Below, one piece after another: positions 1 through 7,100 of a stretch of 22,059 bases of DNA (positions within the stretch are counted from its first letter, which is position 1; the number at the start of each line of letters is the position of its first letter). The position numbers were made by a program, and so were the translations under genes. Source of the DNA: a virus. The stretch spans positions 1 through 22,059 of IMG/VR virus record IMGVR_UViG_3300035034_003771, one strand, 5' to 3'. The notes under the pieces are model-generated. The model was not told the DNA's origin. It did not search any database and worked only from the letters and a program-made list of their open reading frames with translations.

Positions 1-70
1 AAGATTAGCTGACAAAGCTATCGTTAAACTAGAAAAGTTCAGAGCAAAAAAAGGCAAAACAAATGGCTAG
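1..70 (+). CDS. C-terminal end of a gene cut by the window edge, possibly integrase
   Basis: A + strand frame (codons from base 2) is open at the left edge and encodes 22 residues, beginning RLADKAIVKLEKFRAKKG, before a TAG at 68-70. The helical, Lys/Arg-rich tail and its position about 130 bases before a tRNA-like attachment core suggest the end of a tyrosine recombinase (integrase), since int genes usually lie next to attP. No catalytic residue is visible in so short a piece, so the assignment rests on position. It could be any small phage protein or chance. Confidence 0.35.
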   Translation, partial: RLADKAIVKLEKFRAKKGKTNG

Positions 71-197
71 AAATTTCAAAGAGTGTTGCACAAATGCTAT
101 AAAAAAAGCATGTAAAAACCCTGAAAATAATGCACTTAAAATAGCATCAAAAGCCTTATCAGCTTTAGCTTTCAGCGTTTCACAACTTAACACAAAA

Positions 198-248
198 CCC
201 CGCATTGTAAGCGGTAGGTCATCAGTTCAAATCCGATATCCGGCACCA
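198..248 (+). other. tRNA-Thr(UGU)-like 3' fragment, candidate attP core
   Basis: The sequence matches the 3' half of a tRNA. It has an anticodon stem CCGC/GCGG, a loop at 204-210 containing TGT (206-208, Thr), a five-base variable region AGGTC (216-220), a T-arm with loop TTCAAAT (226-232), the 3' acceptor strand ATCCGGC (238-244), discriminator A and an encoded CCA (246-248). No D-arm or 5' acceptor strand (expected GCCGGAT) lies upstream, so it is not a working tRNA. The T-stem has one A-C mismatch and the outermost anticodon-stem pair is C-T. Such fragments are typical of phage att cores that restore a tRNA 3' end on integration. The exact core borders cannot be seen. Confidence 0.75.
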
Positions 249-302
249 TTTCTTTGGTGCTGTGGCTGTCACTTTCACCACTTACCAACCCAAAACCTAC
301 AA

Positions 303-338
303 AAATTTTCAGAGTCAAAAAAGCCAAATTTTCAGAGT
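303..338. repeat. 13-bp direct repeats near the attachment core
   Basis: AAATTTTCAGAGT occurs at 303-315 and again at 326-338, a 23-bp period (about two helical turns). A related block, TTCAGAG followed by an A-run and GGCAAA, lies at 38-58 on the other side of the tRNA-like core; compare 308-328. Repeats flanking a core at helical spacing are what integrase arm-type sites look like. Binding is inferred, not shown. Confidence 0.4.
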
Positions 339-743
339 TTGGCAAAATTGCCACAGCTATTGGCATTGCTTTTTGCACTTACTATTTCCAGCGCTTGCAC
401 TACACCTATGATGGCACAAGCAACCGACATCAACAGCCAAGTTAACAATACGATCCAGTACGAATATTACAACAGCAATACCCCTCGCCCAATTCAAGAG
501 ATAGAAACCACCAAGCGTGGAAACTGCACTGATATTGCAGCCTATAAACAGCATCTACTCACAAAAGCAGGCATAACCTCTTACAAAGTAAAAGGCACTA
601 CTCTAGACGATCAACAGCATGCGGTCGTCATGTTTTATGAGGGGGGAGAAAGATGGTTTCTTGATAATCGCTACCGATTCCCAACACAAAAAGTTTTTAA
701 AAGATGGTTCTATAACATTGATACAAAGGAAATATTACGATGA
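339..743 (+). CDS. Secreted transglutaminase-like cysteine peptidase (BTLCP/C93-like)
   Basis: The protein is a predicted exported papain/transglutaminase-fold enzyme of about 134 residues. Using the TTG at 339, a Lys-containing N-terminus and a hydrophobic stretch (LLALLFALTISSAC) form a signal peptide. Cleavage could occur at MAQA|TD; the SSAC motif is a poor lipobox. A likely Cys-His-Asp triad follows: Cys63 in RGNCTDIAAY, His94 in QQHAVVMF and Asp109 in WFLDNRY, with family-like spacing. It is short for the family, lacking much of the usual N-terminal part. The start is uncertain: TTG codons at 339, 348 and 360 or ATG at 408 are in frame, and the frame stays open back to ATG 63 only by passing through the tRNA-like fragment, so that longer version is doubtful. 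Its stop overlaps the next start as ATGA. It is probably cargo (a moron gene). The target is unknown; relatives include LapG-type adhesin proteases, but substrate cannot be inferred here. Confidence 0.65.
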   Translation: MAKLPQLLALLFALTISSACTTPMMAQATDINSQVNNTIQYEYYNSNTPRPIQEIETTKRGNCTDIAAYKQHLLTKAGITSYKVKGTTLDDQQHAVVMFYEGGERWFLDNRYRFPTQKVFKRWFYNIDTKEILR

Positions 744-1270
744 CCTACCAATTAAATGTAGCTGACTTAATTCAACAATGCCACGGTGCAGCAAAAGCTG
801 GTGGCTGGTGGCACGACATCAACACTGGTGAACCGCTTAAGAGAGATAAGCGACAATTGAAAATGTTAATCATTAGTGAATTATCAGAGGCTATGGAAGG
901 TCTTCGCAAGGATCTAATGGATGACAAGCTATCACACCGCAAAATGGAGGAAGTAGAGCTTGCTGATTATGTCATCCGTGTGTGTGATTTTTTAGGTGGT
1001 ACAGCAGCTCCATTCTGTGTTGAAAGCTACATAAGCTACGCAGAATCACAAGATGTTGCCAGGAGCGATAACCGCGCTGTATTGCTTTTTGAAATGGTAG
1101 ATGCCATCACACGATCTTATTATGAATTGGCACTTGGAATAGCATCGCGTTACGCCAAACGTTTTAATCTTGATCTGGCAGGAGCCATTCAAGAGAAAAT
1201 AGCATTCAATGCAAAACGTGCCGACCACAAACCAGAAAACCGCGCCCTGGCGAATGGAAAGAAATTTTAA
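740..1270 (+). CDS. MazG-like nucleotide pyrophosphohydrolase
   Basis: This 176-aa all-alpha NTP pyrophosphohydrolase-type protein would hydrolyse (d)NTPs to monophosphate and PPi in the cytoplasm. The metal-binding pattern is visible: E47xxE50 in SELSEAMEG, and E73xxD76 in ELADYVIRVCDF about 23 residues later. The C-terminal KIAFNAKRADH block is typical of phage-borne versions. The ATG at 740 overlaps the stop of the upstream peptidase gene (ATGA), which suggests translational coupling, and a terminator follows at 1302. Phage MazG-like enzymes are linked to nucleotide-pool cleaning or alarmone control. Which substrate this one uses cannot be told from sequence. Confidence 0.75.
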   Translation: MTYQLNVADLIQQCHGAAKAGGWWHDINTGEPLKRDKRQLKMLIISELSEAMEGLRKDLMDDKLSHRKMEEVELADYVIRVCDFLGGTAAPFCVESYISYAESQDVARSDNRAVLLFEMVDAITRSYYELALGIASRYAKRFNLDLAGAIQEKIAFNAKRADHKPENRALANGKKF

Positions 1271-1301
1271 GTTTCTTATCCAAATATCATAAAGAATAGT
1301 G

Positions 1302-1343
1302 AAACGCTTGCTAAGATTGTCCCCGCAACAGCAAGCGTTTTTC
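1302..1343 (+). terminator. Intrinsic terminator between convergent genes
   Basis: A perfect 11-bp stem, AAACGCTTGCT (1302-1312) with AGCAAGCGTTT (1330-1340), encloses a 17-nt loop and runs into a five-T tract on the + strand. It closes the peptidase-MazG pair. It may also stop the leftward late transcript, but on the - strand the stem is followed only by TTTCAC, a weak U-tract. Confidence 0.8.
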
Positions 1344-1388
1344 TACTTATCCATGTTGGGATGCTCGGTATATAATGCCAGATTGCTT

Positions 1389-1829
1389 TCATGCTTTACA
1401 CCAAAGTGCCGCCTCAGCTTCACGGCGTTTAATAAGTCCATTTAATTTTACTCCACCAGCATAACACCATCGCTGCAGCTGGTAAGGCACATCATCATAA
1501 TGTTTTGCATTCACCCTTTTGCGCAGAGTGCTTGCCTGCAATGCACCGCTTCCAAGATTAAAGGTGAATGATACCAATGCAGAGAATTGATTGCTATTTA
1601 ATGGCACCGCAATCAAATTACGCACAGCACGTTCCGCCACTGCAATATCATCACGCAACAAAGCTTCCGCTTGCTCTTCAGTAATATCATGTTCAAATGA
1701 TTCACCCTCTTTCAGTAAATGCCCATAGCCAATAGTCGGATATCCACCAGCGCATAAATATACATGCGGAATAAAACCTTCAAACTTCTTGATAAGGTCA
1801 ATTCCTGCTTGATTGCATTGATTAGGCAC
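1389..1829 (-). CDS. Phage lysozyme / endolysin (GH24, T4-type)
   Basis: This is a glycoside hydrolase family 24 muramidase that cuts peptidoglycan at lysis. From the GTG at 1829 it is 146 aa, close to the usual length. The active site is KKFEGF....YLCAGGYPTIGYGH. Glu17 is catalytic, and the position of T4 Asp20 is Cys26, followed by Thr32, giving the E-x8-C-x5-T pattern found in a recognised subset of phage lysozymes. There is no signal or SAR helix, so export should depend on the holin. The GTG overlaps the holin stop (GTGCCTAA), indicating coupling. The frame is open up to an ATG at 1958, but that would overlap the holin gene by about 135 nt and adds residues unlike the family, so the short start is preferred. 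Confidence 0.85.
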   Translation of the reverse strand: MPNQCNQAGIDLIKKFEGFIPHVYLCAGGYPTIGYGHLLKEGESFEHDITEEQAEALLRDDIAVAERAVRNLIAVPLNSNQFSALVSFTFNLGSGALQASTLRKRVNAKHYDDVPYQLQRWCYAGGVKLNGLIKRREAEAALWCKA

Positions 1830-2268
1830 GGCGAAGCTTTGCCATTGCTCGTTGTCCAAAGTAGAAGCTGATGATGCCAGCAAATATGGCGGCATCTTCC
1901 TGTGTCCAAAGAATGGTTTTGATATCTTCGATAGGAACTGAGTCAGGTAGTGAAACATAGATAAGCCCCTTTACTACTGCATAGAGAATGAAAAACGCAT
2001 AAGCGATGGTTGGCCGCACGGTGCCGTTATAGGCATCCACCCATTTCACGCCCGTGTTATAGGTTTTATAGATAGTGCGGGTTTCTTCGATGTCGGCCTG
2101 CACATTTATCTGCTGAAGCTTCTGCCCTGCCGATTCGCGCTTTGCCTGCAGCTGCTTGTCCATGATATCAAGCTCTTGTTTATGATCCTGCTTCTGCTTA
2201 AAGAAAGCCAAAACATCAGGTATGGCGGAGGTAAAAAACCCTAACAGTGAGGCAAGTATTGTAAGCAT
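1822..2268 (-). CDS. 3TM-type phage holin
   Basis: This 148-aa membrane protein resembles the 3TM holins of gene transfer agents and related phages (PF11351-like). There is a hydrophobic N-terminus (residues 1-24), a charged Lys/Gln/Glu-rich amphipathic middle (about 25-70), then the W-x(6)-RP signature in WVDAYNGTVRPTIAY. Two further membrane segments follow at about 84-106 and 120-137, and the tail is basic. Its role would be timed permeabilisation of the inner membrane so that the adjacent lysozyme reaches the wall. An AAGGAG Shine-Dalgarno sits seven bases before the ATG, which overlaps the previous stop (TGATG). The end overlaps the lysozyme GTG. Confidence 0.8.
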   Translation of the reverse strand: MLTILASLLGFFTSAIPDVLAFFKQKQDHKQELDIMDKQLQAKRESAGQKLQQINVQADIEETRTIYKTYNTGVKWVDAYNGTVRPTIAYAFFILYAVVKGLIYVSLPDSVPIEDIKTILWTQEDAAIFAGIISFYFGQRAMAKLRRA

Positions 2269-2546
2269 CAGTTTCTCCTTTCTAAATTATTCAATATGCG
2301 ATTTAATGTTTCTTGCTGATTCACCTGCAGCTGCTTCATTCCAGCAATATCTTCTTTTATTTCCGATATTCTTTGGCGGCTATTTTCGTTCTTCATCACT
2401 CGCTCTTTTAATGATTCTATTTCCTTCCCCTGCTTTGCCCAGGCAACGCTAATTCCTATTGCTAATGTGAGGGCAAAGAACGTACCCCCAAAGATGGTTA
2501 ATACATTTCCAAAAGTAATCGTAGGATCATATTTAGGGGGAGTCAT
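2268..2546 (-). CDS. Membrane-anchored coiled-coil protein of the lysis cassette
   Basis: This 92-aa protein has one transmembrane segment (about residues 13-36, FGNVLTIFGGTFFALTLAIG) followed by a charged, heptad-like helical tail to the C-terminus. An N-terminal TM plus coiled coil, placed immediately before holin and endolysin, resembles an inner-membrane spanin (Rz-like) or a holin accessory protein. No second lipoprotein (Rz1-like) gene is visible inside or next to it, so the spanin reading is tentative. It is separated from the fibre genes by an intrinsic terminator and overlaps the holin start by one base. Confidence 0.6.
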   Translation of the reverse strand: MTPPKYDPTITFGNVLTIFGGTFFALTLAIGISVAWAKQGKEIESLKERVMKNENSRQRISEIKEDIAGMKQLQVNQQETLNRILNNLERRN

Positions 2547-2584
2547 AAGCAGTTCCCATATTGCTTGTTGTTGAATTTAGGCAA

Positions 2585-2612
2585 TAAAAAACCCCACTGT
2601 GAGCGGGGCTAA
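2585..2612 (-). terminator. Intrinsic terminator after the tail-fibre genes
   Basis: Read on the - strand, AGCCCCGC-TCACA-GTGGGGTTTTTT forms a short GC-rich stem (CCCC/GGGG plus flanking wobble pairs) followed by six T. It lies in the 108-base gap between the DUF4376 gene and the lysis cassette, so lysis genes must be expressed by read-through or from a nearby promoter that I could not identify. Confidence 0.7.
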
Positions 2613-2653
2613 AACTTATTCTCTTTAAAAGTTAGAAGGATGCATTGGGAAAA

Positions 2654-3235
2654 CTATTCCCCTACATAAGCCGCATCAAATGCCTTTTCTACTTCTGCCT
2701 TCGAATTGTAGGTAATATCGGCAATGGCAGCCTCTGCATCAAAACACTGCTGCACATGTGTGCGCACGGCATCAGCAACAGCTATGATCTGGCTAGCATT
2801 AAGTGTCTGAAAGCCATTTTCTGTTTTCCAATTCACCGTGTAATTGTCATCCTCTTTAGCCAATACGCGAATTGCTATTAAGCGCTGCTGAGATACATTA
2901 TCGGTTGCAACCGTTACACCAGAAATGGTAATACCTTCCGCCACTCGCTGTTCACGGTATGTCTTTTTATGCAAGGGAATGCTAGCCGCTTCTTCAGCTT
3001 CTAATAAGGCCGCTTCTGCCGCAACACGATTGGCATGTTCATTTAGGATCGGCTCAAATTCATCTAAGCTTGTAAGCTTGATATTTTTTCCCTCTTTGGT
3101 TTCAATAATACCCTTCGCGCCATCCCATTGAATGGCATGGTAATTGGAATCGATTTCAAATGATGAAAGGTCAAACTTAATGCTTTTCTCACCAATAATA
3201 ACTCTATTGTCAGACGGAATAATTGTAACTCTCAT
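2654..3235 (-). CDS. DUF4376-type tail fibre assembly/accessory protein
   Basis: From the ATG at 3235 the product is 193 aa. That ATG overlaps the fibre stop (TAATG) and has GGAGGAG about ten bases upstream; an ATG at 3253 lies within the Shine-Dalgarno and is not preferred. The N-terminal half is a small beta region followed by an Ala/Glu-rich helix (about 70-92). The C-terminal half has the DUF4376 pattern: YREQRVAEGITISGV, then VNWKTENGFQTLNASQI, then AVRTHVQQCFDAEAAI near the end. Proteins with this domain usually sit directly after tail-fibre genes and are thought to help fibre folding or attachment. That role is inferred from position. Confidence 0.7.
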   Translation of the reverse strand: MRVTIIPSDNRVIIGEKSIKFDLSSFEIDSNYHAIQWDGAKGIIETKEGKNIKLTSLDEFEPILNEHANRVAAEAALLEAEEAASIPLHKKTYREQRVAEGITISGVTVATDNVSQQRLIAIRVLAKEDDNYTVNWKTENGFQTLNASQIIAVADAVRTHVQQCFDAEAAIADITYNSKAEVEKAFDAAYVGE

Positions 3236-4167
3236 TATGCTGTTCTCCTCCATGTATATGCCGCTCGATAAGGTGAAATGGTAGCCATTGCAGATCCGCC
3301 ACCAGCAGATCCAGTACCTGTATTGATATTATTTACCACACCAGCACTAGTGGTAGCTCCTGATGAAGTACTATTAGAGGACCTTCCAATTGAACTGGAG
3401 CTAGCGCCACTAGTATGACCGTGGTTAGCCATGGTGCTTTCTATTTGTGTAGTAGTAGCAGAACCACCTTCGCTTCCTGCAGGATAGGTAGCACTTGCAC
3501 CTATTGGCATCACATCTTCGACAGCCACCCACGTACCAAATCCAAGTAAAGTGCCAGGATTTGTTGAGTCGCTATCATTAAAGTACCAAGAGCCAACTGG
3601 ATAACATTGCTGCTTTGCTAATGTAAGAATAGCCTGAATTGTTGTTTTTTTGAGTAAATTACTATCATCCACATCACTAAACATAATTTCATCAGAAGTG
3701 CTGGCCGTTGCAGAGTCGAGGCTACTAATATCAACTCCTTGAATGGCTGCACGTAAATCTGTTAAATCAGCATTGGTAATTTCGGTAATGCTAGTCGTTA
3801 AGCTGATACGTGCTATCGCAATCTTTCCAGCTGGCAAGGAGGGATCAGAAGGGCTGGCCGCCTCGCTTCCTGTAGCCACACCAACAGCACCAGTCGATTG
3901 ATCAATATAAACAATATCATAGCGAGGATCTGATGAAGGTGCAGTGATGGTACTGGTGTTTTGTGCAGTCACCTCAGTTGGTATGGTTCCAACAGCCGTG
4001 ATAACACCAGCACCAATTTGTATCGTCATATCTGGCGTATCTTGCGCTTGCGGGTTAAATGCGCCACCAATACGATTGAGCATTGCCACTGCATTATCAA
4101 TATTGGTTTTATACGCTGTACCACCTTGACTGGTAAAGTCAGGCTGTGTGAATGGATTGGCCGTCAT
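3235..4167 (-). CDS. Tail fibre / collar-like protein with gp10-type C-terminus
   Basis: This 310-aa fibre is low in Cys and rich in Thr/Ser/Gly. The N-terminal part (FTQPDFTSQGGTAYKTNIDN) resembles phage fibre bases. The middle is beta-rich with the repeated pattern seen in attachment domains. From about residue 190, the block PVGSWYFNDSDSTNPGTLLG, then FGTWVAVEDVMPIG, NHGHT, a Ser/Gly/Thr-rich linker and the ending SPYRAAYTWRRTA match the C-terminal domain of T4 gp10/short-fibre-like collar proteins. It would project from the tail tip and contact the host surface. It starts one base from the end of the gpJ-like gene and ends inside the next start. Confidence 0.8.
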   Translation of the reverse strand: MTANPFTQPDFTSQGGTAYKTNIDNAVAMLNRIGGAFNPQAQDTPDMTIQIGAGVITAVGTIPTEVTAQNTSTITAPSSDPRYDIVYIDQSTGAVGVATGSEAASPSDPSLPAGKIAIARISLTTSITEITNADLTDLRAAIQGVDISSLDSATASTSDEIMFSDVDDSNLLKKTTIQAILTLAKQQCYPVGSWYFNDSDSTNPGTLLGFGTWVAVEDVMPIGASATYPAGSEGGSATTTQIESTMANHGHTSGASSSSIGRSSNSTSSGATTSAGVVNNINTGTGSAGGGSAMATISPYRAAYTWRRTA

Positions 4168-4168
4168 C

Positions 4169-7100
4169 TTAAACTCCGCTTAAAGTAACATTAACATCGC
4201 CACCAACTTCTGTGCCGGCACCATTAAATACATGGATATCAACACTTGTTTTGGTCACATTTTCAAAGGTCGTAAAAAGTGCGCTTGAACCGATTGCGCT
4301 AACCTGCACATCAGGTATTAAGTGAAATTGCTCAATGCCATAATCAGCAAAGGTGATGGTGGTACCACTCGCACCAATGGTAACGGTGCCAGTATTTTCT
4401 GCACGATCTTTTGTATCAGCCACAGCGGTGAACTGCTCAATGTATCCTGGCGTATCATCATTGGTAAGTTCTAAACGCTGGCGCACATATCGTGCATCTA
4501 CCGTACCCACTGACCAGTCTATAAATCCATCAGGCACTTCTCCACCTTCTGTTGAGCCGCTTTGCATATAATCATCGGTAAATTCAAACGGGTAAAGCTT
4601 GATTGATTTAATTAACGCGAAACCTGGATAATTAAGCAGCCCAGCATTACAAATGGTAATTTGTGTTAAGTCCGTTGGCATATCACCAGTGGTATCTTTA
4701 CCGATTGCACCGCCATTAACACACACTTTAAAACTATCTTTCTTAAATGATGCAATAATTATATATGGTACTTCTGAGCTAGGGCTAGACTGGCCTGTAA
4801 TGGCAGACACAACGCCACCATCTTTAACAGCATAAGCACCAAGATTTCCTCCGCTAAGAATGCCCACACCCGCTCTTTGGATGCTACTTGCACCATTACT
4901 AACTTCAAATAATCTACGACCGGTATTCGCATCGAGTTCACCTAGATACATAGCTTCAATCCGAACAGCAAATTCTTCTGTATTGAATCCTTCTATATCC
5001 GAAACAGCAAATGTAAGACTTTCATCGCTTCTTGTTTCCTCTGTACCAGAGGTTTTAATAGGAGTAGATGCAAAAGCTCCCTCCTCCACTTGTGGCAAGC
5101 CAATATCCAAAGTTAGATCTACGGCCAAACCAGAGAACACCCGAACATTTAGAAGCCCCCTAACCTTTCCTACAGTGCCACCACCTGAAAGAGTTCTTGT
5201 GTCTTCAAATCTTAATAATTCTGTTGTTAATTGATTTTTAACATCAGGAGAGCTGCCCCCTGCTACGTAACTACCACCAGAAGTATATTCATTTATCCCT
5301 AAGGCAATATTATTAATATTTGTTAGGCTCCCCTCAACCAAAGATAAGAAAAACGAATTAGTCCATGTTTCCCCATCTAAACCATCTATTCGAGTTGTCA
5401 CTTCTGGGAAAATTTGCAGCGTGTTTGTTGATGTTGGTGTGCCATATATTCTTAACCTGATATATTCTTTCCCAGCTCTTGAAGATATTTCAATAACTTC
5501 ATAATTTAGATTGGCTGGATTAAATGCACTCCAATTAGTTGGCAACGACCCACCGCTTCCAACAACTCCAACAACTCCACCGCCCATTGTATTATTGCGT
5601 ATATAATTAATTCTCTGCCCTTCTATAAGTAAAGCTGAGTAGCTCACGCTGTAATAGTACCAACGCGGGGTGTTAGCGAGTGTGTCAATAGTATTAAAAA
5701 GCGAATCCTGATAGGTAGCCGTATCACCGGAACGGCTAAACGTAGCTGCATCAAACAAGGTGTGGTTTGGCAACACCAGCGCACGTGGCATCACTGCTTC
5801 ATCATAAGCCACAGCAAGCTGTATATCAGCATTACCAACTTCGCCAGCGCCTGCACCTGCGGTGAGTGGCTGCGCATAAATACGCACCTCATTCGCAGTG
5901 AATCCTAAGTCAATTTCTGGCGCTTCGTAATAGCAGCTGGTTTCTGGGTTATACACGTAACTATCAAATATATTGAAATCATCACCCATTGAATCACTAT
6001 CCATACTAGTAGGTACCAGACGACCAGAAACATCATGTATCAACAAATTAGTACGAAACCCTGACCAACGTGAATCCTGCTGTGCTTCAGTAATCACATC
6101 GTTCGTATTACGCACCGTAATATCAAATGTGGTTGCATTGGTGGAGTGGTTTCCACTCGTATCAACCGCTTTCACACCTGCTGTTTGCGCACCAGGTGGC
6201 ACTGCACCATTTGTAACCAACGTGCCTTTAGTCACTTTGGTAAGCACAGTGGCATCTTCCCACACAAAGCTTCCCTTGCTTGAAAATCTAATTTCATAAC
6301 CAGAGAGATCCTGATCAGCTACCTGTGTCCAACGAAAATTAACTACATTACCGTTTTGCTGTGCACTGAAATCTGCTACATCCGCAGGTGGCGTGGTTTT
6401 ACCAATAACAGTGTGATTGCTTGCAGTCACCCATGCAGAGCGAATACCCAGAGAGTTCATTGCACGCACTCTCACGTCATATGCATCACCATCTTCTGCA
6501 TCCCAGATATAAACAAATGTTTGGTCGCCAGGATTGGTAGCAGGTTCCCATTCACTTTCAGCTGAGCGTTTCATTTGCACTTCATAGCTGCGCACATAAA
6601 AATCAACCGATGCTGTCCAGCTAGCATAGATACGCGTAACAACGGTACCATCTTTCTTGCGATAGAGATAAGCAGTGCCACTTGCCAATGTTAAATCAGT
6701 TGGTGGAATAACCGTGCTAGCATCAGGCAATGTAGTTGTGGGTGCTGGCGATACTGCCGTTTCATCGCTCGATGCTGTAAAGCTATAAACATCAGAATCA
6801 GTTTCACGCAATGTAAAATCACAGCCCCATGCCGGATCACCATTATCATCTTCAAAACTTAATAATGTATGGCTAACTACTTCAAAACTTTTATCTTCCC
6901 ATCCAAAACGATCATTACTAAATTCAACCACATCACCCGCTTGCGATTGCATGCCAGTAATTTTTAACTTTGCTTCTGCTGTAATTTCACGCCGATGCTG
7001 ATTAATCTTAATCTGCGCAAGGCGCTGAGCCGTATTTGAGCGCGAAGTAAAAGGCGTATCAAACTGCTCATATATCACATCGTCGCCATCTGCAGTGACA

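Noticed and set aside
198-248. A functional tRNA gene
   Set aside because: Only the anticodon, variable and T arms and the 3' acceptor strand are present; there is no D-arm or 5' acceptor strand upstream.
63-338. N-terminal extension of the peptidase gene from ATG 63
   Set aside because: It would need translation through the tRNA-like attachment core, and the signal peptide lies well downstream; the long version is most likely chance openness.
1830-1958. Longer lysozyme start at ATG 1958
   Set aside because: It would overlap the holin gene deeply and adds residues unlike GH24 proteins; the GTG at the holin stop gives the normal length.
3236-3253. Longer start of the DUF4376 gene at ATG 3253
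   Set aside because: That ATG lies within the GGAGGAG Shine-Dalgarno for the ATG at 3235, which overlaps the upstream stop in the manner of the neighbouring genes.
4860-5234. Open frame opposite the gpJ-like gene
   Set aside because: It is an antisense shadow in a region where the - strand frame is clearly coding.
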